Part shown: positions 16,829 to 26,312 of the stretch, piece after piece
How the letters are laid out: every line of letters starts with the position of its first letter
Numbering within the stretch: position 1 is the first letter of the stretch
Assembly (NCBI GenBank): GCA_003598055.1
Contig: QZKI01000110.1
Span: forward strand, 1-61,316
Source: Candidatus Abyssobacteria bacterium SURF_17
Lineage (GTDB): Bacteria; Abyssobacteria; SURF-5
DNA: 61,316 nucleotides
Reading direction: 5' to 3'
The notes under the pieces: model-generated
The model's database searches: none
The model's input: only the letters and a program-made list of their open reading frames with translations
Told to the model about the DNA's origin: nothing
Position numbers and translations under genes: made by a program

Positions 16829-17707
16829 ATGACGAAAGACGAGATCGTAACCCTCATTCATCAAGTTTTCAATATCACCCTTTTCAAGGTAAATGAAACC
16901 CCGGTGACCGTTGTATCCCTATTTGTCTTTTTCTTCATTCTTATCGTGGTCATCGTCCTATCCAAATTCGTTACACGGGTGCTCCGATTCCGTGTGCTGT
17001 CTCGCCTGCATATTGACGAAAGCATCAGCTATACCTTGGAACGGACCACCTACTATGCGATGATTATTATTGGCGCGATTATCGCCTTCCAATTTATCGG
17101 CATCAACTTGAGCGGACTCGCAGTCATTTTCGGCCTGCTCTCCGTTGGCATCGGCTTCGGACTGCAGAATATTACATCCAACTTCATATCAGGATTGATC
17201 CTCTTGTTTGAGAGACCAATTAGAGTCGGCGACAGAATTACCGTGGGCGGAACGGAAGGGGATGTCATTGCAATCAATATGCGTTCGACCACGATTCTCT
17301 CGTTGAACAACATAGCCATCATCGTTCCGAACTCGGAGTTCATCGAGGGAAGAGTGACCAACTGGTCTTATGGGGACAAGAAGGTGAGGCTTGACGTAGC
17401 CGTTGGCGTATCCTACCACTCGGACCTGGATTCGGTTTTGCGGTGCTTGAACGAGGTGGCCCGTGAGCATGGAGAAATCTTGGAAAATCCAGAACCGGTA
17501 GTCTATCTTATGGGGTTTGGCGATTCGTCCTGGGAGATGCAACTCAGGTGTTGGATTGCCGATCCCAAAGTTCACTATGCCATTCGCTCAGACCTGAACT
17601 GTGCCATTGTTCGAAAGTTTCGGCAAAACAACGTGGAAATTCCCTTCCCCCAACGGGACCTCCACCTTCGTTCCTCTGTTTCGCTGCCCATCGAGAAGCC
17701 TGTCTAA
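16829..17707 (+). CDS. Small-conductance mechanosensitive channel (MscS family)
   Basis: A 292-residue inner-membrane protein with three membrane segments (about 28-50, 70-92 and 94-120) followed by a cytosolic beta domain, the minimal MscS plan. The pore helix GLSVGIGFGLQNITSNFISG and the following FERPIRVGDRITV are family hallmarks. It opens under membrane tension and releases solutes during osmotic downshock. The C-terminal vestibule region (residues 185-280) is of normal length, ending with the typical IPFPQRDLHL. It stands alone on the plus strand with its own candidate promoter. Confidence 0.94.
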   Translation: MTKDEIVTLIHQVFNITLFKVNETPVTVVSLFVFFFILIVVIVLSKFVTRVLRFRVLSRLHIDESISYTLERTTYYAMIIIGAIIAFQFIGINLSGLAVIFGLLSVGIGFGLQNITSNFISGLILLFERPIRVGDRITVGGTEGDVIAINMRSTTILSLNNIAIIVPNSEFIEGRVTNWSYGDKKVRLDVAVGVSYHSDLDSVLRCLNEVAREHGEILENPEPVVYLMGFGDSSWEMQLRCWIADPKVHYAIRSDLNCAIVRKFRQNNVEIPFPQRDLHLRSSVSLPIEKPV

Positions 17708-17836
17708 TGAAGCTGTCAAAAGGGTTGGTGCCTTAGCGATCGCGGGTGAACACGAGGTTCGCCCGTACAGGTACGCGTTTTTCTCGTTATTAGGACAACG
17801 AATCCGTCCCGTGGTTCACATTGGGGGATAACCGTC

Positions 17837-17911
17837 TGTAGGTGCGAATTCATTCGCAAACGCATGGCGGAAATAGTCCGGAAAAACCATGCGAATGAAC
17901 TCGCACCGACT
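17837..17911. repeat. Intergenic repeat family A, copy 3
   Basis: TGTAGGTGCGAATTCATTCG (17837-17856, unit to 17858) is mirrored by TGCGAATGAACTCGCACCGA (17890-17909). It lies between the convergent mscS and rhomboid genes. Confidence 0.75.
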
Positions 17912-17951
17912 GATAGACCGCGGAAATGACGTGAAATTATGTAAGCAAACA

Positions 17952-18638
17952 TTAGTGAGGCATACGCTTGCGGAAGCCGCGACGCTTGCCGAGTACGAAG
18001 AGGAGCAGGATTCCGGCGAAGAAGCCGCCTATGTGGGCGAACCACGCGATGCCCTGCGCTTCTTCGGGACCCACCGAAAGGCTGGGCAGGCCGTAGGCCA
18101 GTTGCATCAATATGTATACGCCGAGGAAGAAGAAGGCGGGCACTTCGATAAAGTACAGGAAGAAGAAGATTGGCACAAGGGTGACGACGCGCGCTTTCGG
18201 AAACAACAGGAAATACGCGCCGAGCACGCCGGATATCGCCCCGCTCGCGCCGATGACCGGTATCGCCGAATGCGGATGGGTGAACACGTGGGTCAGCGTG
18301 GCCCCCAGACCGCACGCGAGATAGAAGATGGCAAATTTGAAATGTCCGAAGTAATCTTCGATATTATTCCCAAAAACCCACAGGAACAGCATGTTTCCTA
18401 AGATGTGGATAATGCCGCCGTGAAGAAACATGCTCATGAATACGGCTGCATATTGCTCGGCGGCAAACGGGCTGGCCACAAACGCCTTCGGAACCAGCGC
18501 AAGACTCACGGTGAGCTGCTCGAAGTGCTGCGGACCCTGAGAAAGCTGATACATGAACGCTAAGACGTTCGTCACGATTATCGCAATGGTGACCAAAGGG
18601 AAAAGGTCAGCCGGATTCTTATCTCGTATCGGTATCAT
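17952..18638 (-). CDS. Rhomboid family intramembrane serine protease
   Basis: A 228-residue membrane protein with six or seven hydrophobic segments. The rhomboid signature is complete: HGGIIHILGNMLFLWVFG (about 73-90) with the oxyanion-region His/Asn, the catalytic Ser132 in IGASGAISG and the catalytic His202 in AHIGGFFAG. It would cleave transmembrane helices of other proteins inside the bilayer. Its ATG overlaps the stop of the mannosidase gene by four bases (ATGA), so the two are translationally coupled. Such coupling is odd for a cytosolic glycosidase and a membrane protease. Substrate unknown. Confidence 0.93.
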   Translation of the reverse strand: MIPIRDKNPADLFPLVTIAIIVTNVLAFMYQLSQGPQHFEQLTVSLALVPKAFVASPFAAEQYAAVFMSMFLHGGIIHILGNMLFLWVFGNNIEDYFGHFKFAIFYLACGLGATLTHVFTHPHSAIPVIGASGAISGVLGAYFLLFPKARVVTLVPIFFFLYFIEVPAFFFLGVYILMQLAYGLPSLSVGPEEAQGIAWFAHIGGFFAGILLLFVLGKRRGFRKRMPH

Positions 18639-21454
18639 CGTTTCGGAACTATCTGCAGCGTCTTGATTTCACTCGGCCGGAAGGAAAGCTTTACGCCTCC
18701 TTTCGCGCGTTGGAGCGTCTCGTTCGAGCGTCTCTTCTCCAGGAAATCCACCTCGTATAGTATGGCACTCTTGCGAACCGGAAGGAAGCGTGTTTCCTGA
18801 GGAGAGCCGGTCGCGTTGTACAATCGCGCCACATATGCACCTTTCAGCCGCGACGCCTCGACGGCGCTCACGACGATATTCGGGTTGTCAACGACGGCCA
18901 GAGAGGTCCCACCCCTGATGCTGCCCTTGTGCCTGTTGGTGATAATCGCAATAGGCGGGAATGCATACGCATGCGCGTGAGCAACGATGTTCGCCTCCGT
19001 ATAGCTGCCCTGATAGCTTGTGAAAGCGTACTCGAACGTGTGCGGCCCCTTCGCCTGAGCGCCGGGCACGGCGAGCTGAGGGCCGGCCGCTGCCGGCCGA
19101 ACAACCATGTCATCGCGCGACAACCATCCGATTGAACGGACAAGCGTGAGCGCAAGAGACGTACCGTCCTTATCCGCAGCAGCCTCTATCTCCGGGATTC
19201 CGCGATTAAACAGCGCCATGCCCACAGAGCCGTTCTCGATGCAGGAGAAGGTCTTTTGCGGGCCGGCGCCGGTCGGCTTCTCGAAATGCCCTTCTCCGGG
19301 TTCAACGATGCACGAGCGCTTCACGACGCAGAACGCGGACTCGACATTGACCTCGGAGGCTTCGAATGGCGCGCTGAACAGCGCTCTGAGCCGGTGATCC
19401 TCGCACTGGTTATCGAAGGTAGTACGGAAGTCGATTCGCTTGATGTCCCGGTAAATTGATACGAGCGTGGCAATCGGAGTGTCGATGTAATTCGTCGAGC
19501 GTGCGTCGCGAGCGGGTGAGAGTTTATCGGGAATGCGGAGAGACACATCGATCTGCACCGTGGCCCTCACCGGCCCGTCTTCGACAACGGATACGTGAGC
19601 CTTTCCCGACGGCTTATCGATCACTTCCCCACCGGATACCTCATCGAAGTTATAGGAATCGCCCCTGTCTCCTTCGTCAACGAAACGCAGGCAGCGCCGA
19701 AACGCTGCTCCTGAGGCTTTGTCGTGGATGTCAAGAGTGCCGTCCTCATTGATGCGGACTCGATAGAAGTCGTTCTCGAGTTCATCGGGCGCGACTCGAA
19801 GTGTCCGCTCGTTGTCTTCGGCGGCCCGTTCGGGTGAGAGCAAGAAGGCATTCAGCCCGGTGGGCGAAAGGTTGGCGGCGAAGAAGCTGAGTCTCGTCTT
19901 CGCTCCTGACACTCCCTTGATATCAACCAACTCGATGGAAGGGTCGCTCAGGGCCAACAGCAATTCATCTCTTCGCTTCTGAACGTCCGCTTCGCCTGCA
20001 GGCGCGCGTCCCATGATGAGATTCAGCTTGAGCACGTTCCCTTCGCGCTGCCAGAGGATGTTGTTTATGTAATATCCGAGCAGTTCGCGGCCTTCCATTC
20101 CTGCAACCTGTTCGCGTATCATCGCGGGAGATTCTTGCGCGCCAAGGAAAAGCTCGCGCTCACCTATGGTTTTTTGGACAGGAGTTGGCTTGCCCCGACG
20201 GTCGCGGAGCGAGTTCACAAAATCCGGCTCTTCGACATCGACGATAACGTCAACCACCTGGCCTGCAAGCGATGTGGGGTTGTACACACAGAGCGCGGGG
20301 GCATCGGCCTCCATCCATGCGGTGTCGAGCCTGCCTGCGAGGAACGAGAGCGCGTCATCCCGAAGAATTTCTCCCACTTGCCTCACTTTCTCGAATCGCG
20401 TCTCCATTTCCTCGTGAACGGGGTCAACGCTGCATCCGCAGATGCTGTCATGCGGATGGTTCTCGAGCGTGAGCCGCCACGCATAGTCAACGAAATCGCG
20501 ATGCGGCCTCGTATCTCCGCAGAGAGTAGCCCACGTACAGAGCGGTTCCACATACTTCTCGAGGAGCCGGGAGTTGACAAAATCCTGCTGCTTCTGCCGC
20601 ACTCGCGCCGACGTGACGCCGGGAATAAGCGGTACTCGCTTCGAACTCCGAAACTCGCCGCGGTGCACGGATAATGTTTGTGCCTGCTTCTGCGCCTGTG
20701 CGATGAAGATGCCGAAATTGCCCATCTCGCACGTTACGCCCGCCATGCCGGAAACGGCTTTGTCGAGCTGTGAGGCAAGCCCGTCCTGCGGCTCCAGATG
20801 GTCGAGCCCGTTCATAATCAGCATGCTCTCGATGTTGCAGTATTGTTCCTGTCTCTTTATCAGTTCGTTAAGACGCTGCTTGAGCACTGCCGGCTTGAGC
20901 GGAAGAAAGGCGGCACTGCTGTATGAATCCGCGAGATAGATAGTGAAAATGCGCGTGCCGTCCGGCGACTCCCACAGAAATTGTGTTTGGCCGACCGTGT
21001 CGCCTACGCCTCGCCATACGATAGCGGAACGAATCCCGAATTGGGCGAGAATCTGTGGCATCTGCGCAATGTGCCCGAATTGGTCGGGCATGTAGCCGAT
21101 CATAGACGGCTTCCCGAATTCCTTTGCAAGCTTGATTCCCTTCCGCAGGTTGCGAATGAGCGCCTCACCGGAGACCAGGAACTCATCGGGCTGGACATAC
21201 CATGGACCGATGAGTATCCGTCCCGCCTCGATGAATCTGCGCAGACGCGGCTCGTTTTCGGGCCTCACGGCCAGATAGTCCAGGAGAACTATGGTCTGCC
21301 CATCAAGCTCGAAGTACTTGAATTTTCGGTCTTTCTGCATGATTTCCAGCAGATGGTCCATCATCGAGACGAGCCGTTTGCGGAATAGCTCGAACGGCAT
21401 GTACCATTCCCGGTCCCAATGCGTATGAGGGACAACCACCAGATGTTTGCCCAT
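18635..21454 (-). CDS. Alpha-mannosidase, glycoside hydrolase family 38
   Basis: A 939-residue protein without a signal peptide, so probably cytosolic. The N-terminal GH38 domain has the Zn ligands H10 and D14 in VVPHTHWDREWY, the predicted nucleophile D124 in GYMPDQFGH and the later ENHPHDSICGCSVDPVHEEM helix-loop of the family middle domain. The C-terminal half (550-939) is the beta-rich domain that completes the active site. It removes alpha-linked mannose (or 2-O-glyceryl-mannose in related enzymes). The ATG follows AAGGAGG. It is the first gene of a two-gene operon with the rhomboid protease. Length is normal for bacterial GH38. Confidence 0.94.
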   Translation of the reverse strand: MGKHLVVVPHTHWDREWYMPFELFRKRLVSMMDHLLEIMQKDRKFKYFELDGQTIVLLDYLAVRPENEPRLRRFIEAGRILIGPWYVQPDEFLVSGEALIRNLRKGIKLAKEFGKPSMIGYMPDQFGHIAQMPQILAQFGIRSAIVWRGVGDTVGQTQFLWESPDGTRIFTIYLADSYSSAAFLPLKPAVLKQRLNELIKRQEQYCNIESMLIMNGLDHLEPQDGLASQLDKAVSGMAGVTCEMGNFGIFIAQAQKQAQTLSVHRGEFRSSKRVPLIPGVTSARVRQKQQDFVNSRLLEKYVEPLCTWATLCGDTRPHRDFVDYAWRLTLENHPHDSICGCSVDPVHEEMETRFEKVRQVGEILRDDALSFLAGRLDTAWMEADAPALCVYNPTSLAGQVVDVIVDVEEPDFVNSLRDRRGKPTPVQKTIGERELFLGAQESPAMIREQVAGMEGRELLGYYINNILWQREGNVLKLNLIMGRAPAGEADVQKRRDELLLALSDPSIELVDIKGVSGAKTRLSFFAANLSPTGLNAFLLSPERAAEDNERTLRVAPDELENDFYRVRINEDGTLDIHDKASGAAFRRCLRFVDEGDRGDSYNFDEVSGGEVIDKPSGKAHVSVVEDGPVRATVQIDVSLRIPDKLSPARDARSTNYIDTPIATLVSIYRDIKRIDFRTTFDNQCEDHRLRALFSAPFEASEVNVESAFCVVKRSCIVEPGEGHFEKPTGAGPQKTFSCIENGSVGMALFNRGIPEIEAAADKDGTSLALTLVRSIGWLSRDDMVVRPAAAGPQLAVPGAQAKGPHTFEYAFTSYQGSYTEANIVAHAHAYAFPPIAIITNRHKGSIRGGTSLAVVDNPNIVVSAVEASRLKGAYVARLYNATGSPQETRFLPVRKSAILYEVDFLEKRRSNETLQRAKGGVKLSFRPSEIKTLQIVPKR

Positions 21455-21490
21455 TATAGAGACCTCCTTACGAAGCTGTCCTGGAATCGT

Positions 21491-21508
21491 ATAGGTGCGA
21501 ATTCATTC
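21491..21508. repeat. Intergenic repeat family A, half copy
   Basis: ATAGGTGCGAATTCATTC is an isolated left arm, without a matching right arm, just upstream of the mannosidase gene. Confidence 0.5.
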
Positions 21509-21553
21509 CCTTAGTTCCTGTGGAGGACATCACCTGCAGATCACCACAGAAAC

Positions 21554-22339
21554 TCAAGGAATTGTCTCTTTCCGTTCTGTGTGCTTCCAGTCGCCAGTGG
21601 CATACTTGTCGAGGCCGGTGAACATCTCGCCCGTCGCGAGGGTGGCCATGCCATGATGGTACTCGTTGGTAAGTGCATCGGCCAGCGACAGTGACCACTG
21701 TTGGTAGGAGGAGAGCCGGTCGCCGCGCAACGCTGCCTGCGGCCGTGAAGCTATTTCGCGCGCGAGTGCGATCGCATGCTCGAGGGCTTTACCCTTGGGC
21801 ACGAGCCGGTTGGCGAGGCCCATGCGGAAGGCTTCTTCGCCGGAGACGCCTCTGCCGGTGAGAATAAGGTCAAGGGCGTGGCTGTGACCGATGAGGCGAG
21901 CGAGACGAATGGTGCCTCCATCCATGAGTGGGATTCCCCAGCGTCGGCAGTATACGCCGAACACTGCATCTTCTGCCGCGACGCGCAGGTCGCACCATGC
22001 GGCGAGCTCGAGCCCGCCCGCGACGGCATGCCCCTCGACAGCAGCGATTACCGGTTTGGACAACAGCATCCTTGTGGGACCGACGGGGCCGTCGCCGTCG
22101 GGTTCGACGCGGGTGACACGCTCCGTGTTGCCCTCGCGCATCGCCTTCAGGTCCGCGCCGGCACAGAACTTGCCATTCGCTCCGGTAAGCACTGCCACCG
22201 CGAGCGCGTCGTCGCGTTCGAAGGCGCGGAATGCATCTGCGAGCGCGGTGGCGGTGGGTCGGTCTATGGCGTTTGCGACCTCAGGACGGTCAATCGTGAT
22301 AATCGCGATGGACCCATCGGTTTCGAAGTGGATTGGCAT
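21554..22339 (-). CDS. Enoyl-CoA hydratase/isomerase family protein (crotonase)
   Basis: A 261-residue crotonase-fold protein. The first oxyanion-hole strand is in LTGANGKFCAGADLKAM (about 54-70) and the second in AAVEGHAVAGGLELAAWCDL (about 100-119). The third motif reads GIPLMDGGTIRLARLIG, lacking the catalytic Glu of true hydratases, so a different crotonase reaction is possible. The ATG at 22339 follows AAAGGGGA; the longer frame upstream lacks a ribosome site and runs through the candidate promoter. It is a single-gene unit on the minus strand. Not closely similar to the crotonase at 3098. Confidence 0.85.
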   Translation of the reverse strand: MPIHFETDGSIAIITIDRPEVANAIDRPTATALADAFRAFERDDALAVAVLTGANGKFCAGADLKAMREGNTERVTRVEPDGDGPVGPTRMLLSKPVIAAVEGHAVAGGLELAAWCDLRVAAEDAVFGVYCRRWGIPLMDGGTIRLARLIGHSHALDLILTGRGVSGEEAFRMGLANRLVPKGKALEHAIALAREIASRPQAALRGDRLSSYQQWSLSLADALTNEYHHGMATLATGEMFTGLDKYATGDWKHTERKETIP

Positions 22340-22679
22340 GCTTCCCCTTTCCTTTCCCAACATCACCCAATCCGTTGCGTCTGCATGCAACGTTTTTTCG
22401 ACAAGTATTCCCATTCTATTACATCTGTATCTTGAGCACAAGGGAAGCATAAGAATGGTCTTGCATCGCTGTTTCGGATGTCCCTCCATTCATATCATCT
22501 TTGGCGCTTGTCTCTGAATTCAGGATTGAGGACACCTCTGCGACTCAGATTCCTTGCGCCGTGCGCACAAACACGAAGAGCCCAAAATGTCGCCACTTTG
22601 GACTCCGGACCTTCCACCCCGGACGTTTCAGTCTTACGCCAGCGGCTCATGCACCGCGAAATTCACCGACCACGACACG
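22340..22679. other. 340-base gene-free stretch
   Basis: Contains the candidate promoter of the crotonase gene (22413-22441). The remainder, up to the end of the radical SAM gene, shows no coding, RNA or repeat signal that I can support. Confidence 0.5.
22413..22441 (-). promoter_or_regulatory. Candidate promoter for the crotonase gene at 21554-22339
   Basis: On the minus strand TTGTGC (22436-22441) and TAGAAT (22413-22418) with a 17-base spacer, about 75 bases upstream of the ATG. Confidence 0.45.
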
Positions 22680-24170
22680 TCAGATGGGCTGCACAGGCGG
22701 CCGTGGTTGGTGCCTGCGGTCGAGCTTGCCGAACTCACTTTGCCTGAACTTCTCCGTGAGCCTGCTGATCTGGGTATTCAGTTCCTCATACAGTTCGTGC
22801 TTGAGCTGATAGTAGAAATCCTTATTGATCCGCTCCCATTGCTTGATCAAGCGATTGCCGTAACCTTTCACGATGGCTCCCTGCCAATCTCCGCGAAACA
22901 CTCTCTTCAGTACCTGCATTCGCGAGAAGAATTTCTTCATGGCGCGCACGGCCTCTTTCTGGAGCACGATAGGAACCATGTTCTTCGGTTGGAAAACGAC
23001 GTGGTGGCCATCGTAGAACTGCCAATTGTACGTGAAGATTTTCTTCTGTTCCATGAACTGGTGGAAAATCTCCGACCCCGGAATCGGCGTGAGAATCATG
23101 AACTGGACGGTGTCTATCTTCACCCGCTTGGCGAATTTGGCGGTTTCTCGAATGATGCGAACGTCATCCTCGTCCGAGCCGAGCACAAACATGCCGTGGA
23201 TGCGGATGTTGTGCTCGTGAAATTTCTTGATGCTTTCGACAATGTCGTCGAGTGTCTGCCCTTTTGAGTAGAGCTCGAGAGTCCGCGGATTAATCGATTC
23301 AAACCCGACGTATACCGCAAAGCAGTTGGTACGCTTCATCAAGTCCAGCAGTTCCTCATCCTTCGCGACGTCAACGCGCACCTGCGCGGTCCATTCGGGC
23401 GTGAGCCCCTCCGCGAGCATCCGGCGCAACAGCGTCTTCGTGCGCTCCTTGTTTGCGGTAAAGTTATCATCATAGAAGAAGATGGTCTTGTCCGCGTATG
23501 GGCGGAGGTCTTCGAGCACCTTCTCAGTCGAGCGGAACCGGTACTTGCGGCCGAACATCGTGGTGACCGAACAGAACTTACACGCGAACGGACAGCCGCG
23601 CGAGGTAAGCACTGGAATGAGCGGATTAAACTTGAAGAAGCTGCGCACTCCGGTTCCCGGATTGACGAGCAGCGAGAAATCGGGCGAGGGATGCGAGTCC
23701 AAATCCCTACAGAGCCCGCGGTCGGGATTATGAATTTTCTTTCCGTCATGCCAGTACGAGAGCCCGGCCACCGACTCTTTGGGCCTCGTTCCCGCAAGGA
23801 CATCGAGCAGTTCCACGATTGCGTCTTCCCCTTCGCCCCGAACGACGAAGTCCGCATGCTCCAAGGCCTCGTCCGGCAGGAATGTCGGATGCGGTCCTCC
23901 CATGATCACGGGGATGCCGCTCTCGCGCACCTGGTCAGCGATGGCATATGCCCTCGGAGCCGTTGAGGTTATCGTCGAGACCCCGACAAGGTCGGCCGAA
24001 AGCATGTCGTTCCAATCAAGTTTGTGGGCCTCTTCAATGTATATCTTTACCTCGTGTCCGAGGTCTCGTAGGATCGTGCCGAGCATGAACGTTCCCAACC
24101 GGGGCAGGAGCCACTTGCTGAATATATGAAAGCCCGGCGCCTTCGGTTCGACAAAGATGATTTTACTCAC
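22680..24170 (-). CDS. B12-binding-domain radical SAM protein
   Basis: A 496-residue enzyme. Residues 1-135 form a cobalamin-binding-type Rossmann domain (GTILRDLGHEVKIYIEE, VIMGGPHPTFLPDEAL). Residues about 180-400 are a radical SAM barrel with the 4Fe-4S motif CPFACKFCS, and the GE-type and FYDDNFTANKERT segments of the B12/radical SAM (BchE/HpnJ-like) group. The C-terminal 100 residues are basic and helical with a Pro/Arg/Gln tail. Likely reactions are methyl transfer or cyclisation on an unreactive carbon. The start is uncertain: AGGAGG precedes a GTG at 24170 by 12 bases, while a TTG at 24191 overlaps the ribosome site. It is transcribed divergently from pyrG. Confidence 0.88.
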   Translation of the reverse strand: MSKIIFVEPKAPGFHIFSKWLLPRLGTFMLGTILRDLGHEVKIYIEEAHKLDWNDMLSADLVGVSTITSTAPRAYAIADQVRESGIPVIMGGPHPTFLPDEALEHADFVVRGEGEDAIVELLDVLAGTRPKESVAGLSYWHDGKKIHNPDRGLCRDLDSHPSPDFSLLVNPGTGVRSFFKFNPLIPVLTSRGCPFACKFCSVTTMFGRKYRFRSTEKVLEDLRPYADKTIFFYDDNFTANKERTKTLLRRMLAEGLTPEWTAQVRVDVAKDEELLDLMKRTNCFAVYVGFESINPRTLELYSKGQTLDDIVESIKKFHEHNIRIHGMFVLGSDEDDVRIIRETAKFAKRVKIDTVQFMILTPIPGSEIFHQFMEQKKIFTYNWQFYDGHHVVFQPKNMVPIVLQKEAVRAMKKFFSRMQVLKRVFRGDWQGAIVKGYGNRLIKQWERINKDFYYQLKHELYEELNTQISRLTEKFRQSEFGKLDRRHQPRPPVQPI

Positions 24171-24277
24171 TTTCTTGCTGTTCCTCCTCAAAGTAGCTTA
24201 GGTCAATTCTTGAAAATACTCCTCTATCATACATCAGAGGGGACAATAATAGCAATGTTTTTTGGTTCTTGCCTCCT

Positions 24278-24307
24278 TTGACTGCGATGTCATGTTTATG
24301 CTACAGT
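24278..24307 (+). promoter_or_regulatory. Candidate promoter for pyrG
   Basis: TTGACT (24278-24283) and TACAGT (24302-24307), 18-base spacer, about 45 bases before the pyrG ATG. Confidence 0.35.
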
Positions 24308-24352
24308 ATGCTGAATTAGTGGTGGTTGAGCAAGGTTGATGGGGAGAATTCC

Positions 24353-25966
24353 ATGAAGAATACCAAGTGGATCATTGTGACCGGAGGAGTGCTTTCGGGG
24401 TTGGGAAAGGGTGTCGTTTCCGCTTCGATAGGGCGCTTACTTGTACCCACGTACAAGGTTGTTCCAATCAAGTGCGATGGGTATCTCAACGTTGACCCCG
24501 GCACAATGAATCCGGTCGAGCATGGAGAGGTGTTTGTCCTCGACGACGGCGGCGAAGTCGACCTCGACTTCGGTCACTACGAGCGGTTCCTCAACATCGG
24601 GTGCAAGTCTGAATGGAACCTTACATCAGGCAAGATATTCCAGTCGCTCGTGGAGAAGGAGAGACGGGGCGATTTCCTTGGGAAAACGGTTCAGGTGATT
24701 CCTCACGTGACGGGCGAGATACGCGAGCGGTTCAAGAAAATTGCCCGCAAAGCGAAGGCCGACGTGGTTCTCATCGAAATCGGTGGTACCGTCGGCGACA
24801 TCGAGAACCTGTGGTTCCTCGAGGCGGTTCGTGAGCTGAGCGCGGACGTCGGCCCGCGTGACATCGTGTACGTGCACATCGGGCTCGTACCCGTCCTGGA
24901 TGAACTCGGCCAACAAAAGACCAAGCCGATACAGCAGAGCATCCTGTTCATGCGCGAACGCGGGCTTTTTCCCCAAATCATCATTGGCCGCTCGCGCGAC
25001 AAACTGACCGAGCGGACGAAACTCAAGATCCATTGGCTCTGCAATGTGCCGATTCAAAATGTGATAAGCGACCCATACCTTAACCATGTGTATGAGCTCC
25101 CGCTCGTATTCGAAGAAGAAGGTTTGCGACGTGTTCTCGCGCGACAGCTCGGGTTGCGGATTCCCAACCGCCTCGACGAGTGGAAGAAGCTCGTGAACCG
25201 CATCAAGAATCCGAAGAACGCAGTGACCATCGCCATCTGCGGGAAATATACGGAGCTGGCGGATTCCTATATCAGTATCGAAGAGGCGCTCGTGCACAGC
25301 GCGGCCCACCTCAACTGCAAGGTGAACAAGAAATGGGTGGAGACCACGGACATCGAGCGGGGGAAGATAAGCGTCGAGGAAGCGTTGAAGGGTGTGCACG
25401 GAGTCATCGTTGCCGGCGGATTCGGCGCCCGCGGCGCCGAAGGCAAGATAACCGTGATTCGGCATGCCCGCGAGAAAAAGCTTCCGTTCCTCGGACTCTG
25501 CTATGGCCTCCAGTTGGCGGTGGTCGAGTTTGCACGAAACGTGTGCGGTCTGAAAGACGCGAACAGCCGCGAGATTGACCCCAATACGCGGCATCCGGTC
25601 GTGGATTATCTCCCGGAGCAGATTGGGATAACGCATAAGGGCGGCACGATGCGGCTGGGAGGCCACGACGTGGTCATCAGGAAGGGTACAAAGGCGTATG
25701 AGCTTTACGGAGGCAAGACACGCAAGCGGTTCCGCCACCGCAACGAGGTGAATCCCAGATACATCAAACAGATAGAAAAGGCTGGCATGGTCTTCTCGGG
25801 CAAGGCCAGGGGAAAGCCAATCATGCAGGTTATCGAACTGAAAGACCACCCGTTCTTCATGGCGAGCCAGTTTCACCCAGAGCTGACCTCAACGCTCGAT
25901 AAGCCATCCAAAATGTTTCATCGCTTCGTCGCAACCTCACTCGAGATGTCGAAACAATCTCCTTGA
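24353..25966 (+). CDS. pyrG: CTP synthase
   Basis: A 537-residue cytosolic enzyme making CTP from UTP, ATP and glutamine. The synthetase domain begins WIIVTGGVLSGLGKGVVSAS (residues 6-25), with CDGYLNVDPGTMNP and EIGGTVGDIEN further on. The C-terminal class I glutaminase has the nucleophile in GLCYGLQ (usual form GICLGMQ) and the His/Glu of the triad in SQFHPELTS. The ATG at 24353 follows GGGGAG; an upstream TTG (24326) is in frame but unsupported. Gene order pyrG - possible RNA - DUF177 - rpmF is not one I know as conserved. Confidence 0.97.
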   Translation: MKNTKWIIVTGGVLSGLGKGVVSASIGRLLVPTYKVVPIKCDGYLNVDPGTMNPVEHGEVFVLDDGGEVDLDFGHYERFLNIGCKSEWNLTSGKIFQSLVEKERRGDFLGKTVQVIPHVTGEIRERFKKIARKAKADVVLIEIGGTVGDIENLWFLEAVRELSADVGPRDIVYVHIGLVPVLDELGQQKTKPIQQSILFMRERGLFPQIIIGRSRDKLTERTKLKIHWLCNVPIQNVISDPYLNHVYELPLVFEEEGLRRVLARQLGLRIPNRLDEWKKLVNRIKNPKNAVTIAICGKYTELADSYISIEEALVHSAAHLNCKVNKKWVETTDIERGKISVEEALKGVHGVIVAGGFGARGAEGKITVIRHAREKKLPFLGLCYGLQLAVVEFARNVCGLKDANSREIDPNTRHPVVDYLPEQIGITHKGGTMRLGGHDVVIRKGTKAYELYGGKTRKRFRHRNEVNPRYIKQIEKAGMVFSGKARGKPIMQVIELKDHPFFMASQFHPELTSTLDKPSKMFHRFVATSLEMSKQSP

Positions 25967-26099
25967 ACGCTTTCCTGCTTCTCAAGGAGCACCGCATTGC
26001 ACTCGCGAAGCTCTTTCCCAAGATCTGCATCACGCTGCCCCTATGAATGCGACAAATCCTTTAGCTCACATCTTCCTGTGCCACAAGATCTTATATCAT

Positions 26100-26282
26100 A
26101 ATAGCGAAAGTTTGGCGAAAGTCATTAGGTGACCGCCTCGTAGGCAGGCCCAAACGGCGAACGACGCCCCGCTTCTCAATATGAAGCGGTTTGCCAGAAG
26201 TCCCGCCCGAGAAGCCTGAACTACCCCGAGCCGGTGAGTGTCGGTTATCCGAGAAAAGAGGGGAATTCTTGTCTCGATTGCC
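26100..26282 (+). ncRNA. Possible structured RNA, 6S-like in layout
   Basis: The region folds in a nested way. A terminal hairpin CCGCTTC (26169-26175) / GAAGCGG (26183-26189) sits inside an outer stem GACCG (26131-26135) / CGGTT (26242-26246), and a side hairpin GCCT/AGGC (26135-26145) lies on the 5' strand. The stretch CCGAGAAGCC (26207-26216) matches a stretch I recall from the E. coli 6S RNA apical region. Length of about 180 is right for 6S RNA. The strand is inferred and the ends do not pair convincingly, so this is a hypothesis. Confidence 0.28.
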
Positions 26283-26312
26283 TTGACAAAAATGGCGGGA
26301 AAATGCTACTAT
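26283..26312 (+). promoter_or_regulatory. Strong sigma70 promoter for the DUF177-rpmF-fab operon
   Basis: A perfect TTGACA (26283-26288) and TACTAT (26307-26312) with an 18-base spacer. It would give a leader of about 275 bases before the DUF177 ATG. Confidence 0.6.

Noticed and set aside
24626-25876. 416-codon minus-strand frame inside pyrG
   Set aside because: Fully antisense to an essential, clearly coding gene; no family motifs.
26100-26282. TPP or cobalamin riboswitch
   Set aside because: The word CCTGAACTACC recalls part of the TPP element, but the paired CTGAGA and TAATACCAGCG parts are missing; no B12-box either.
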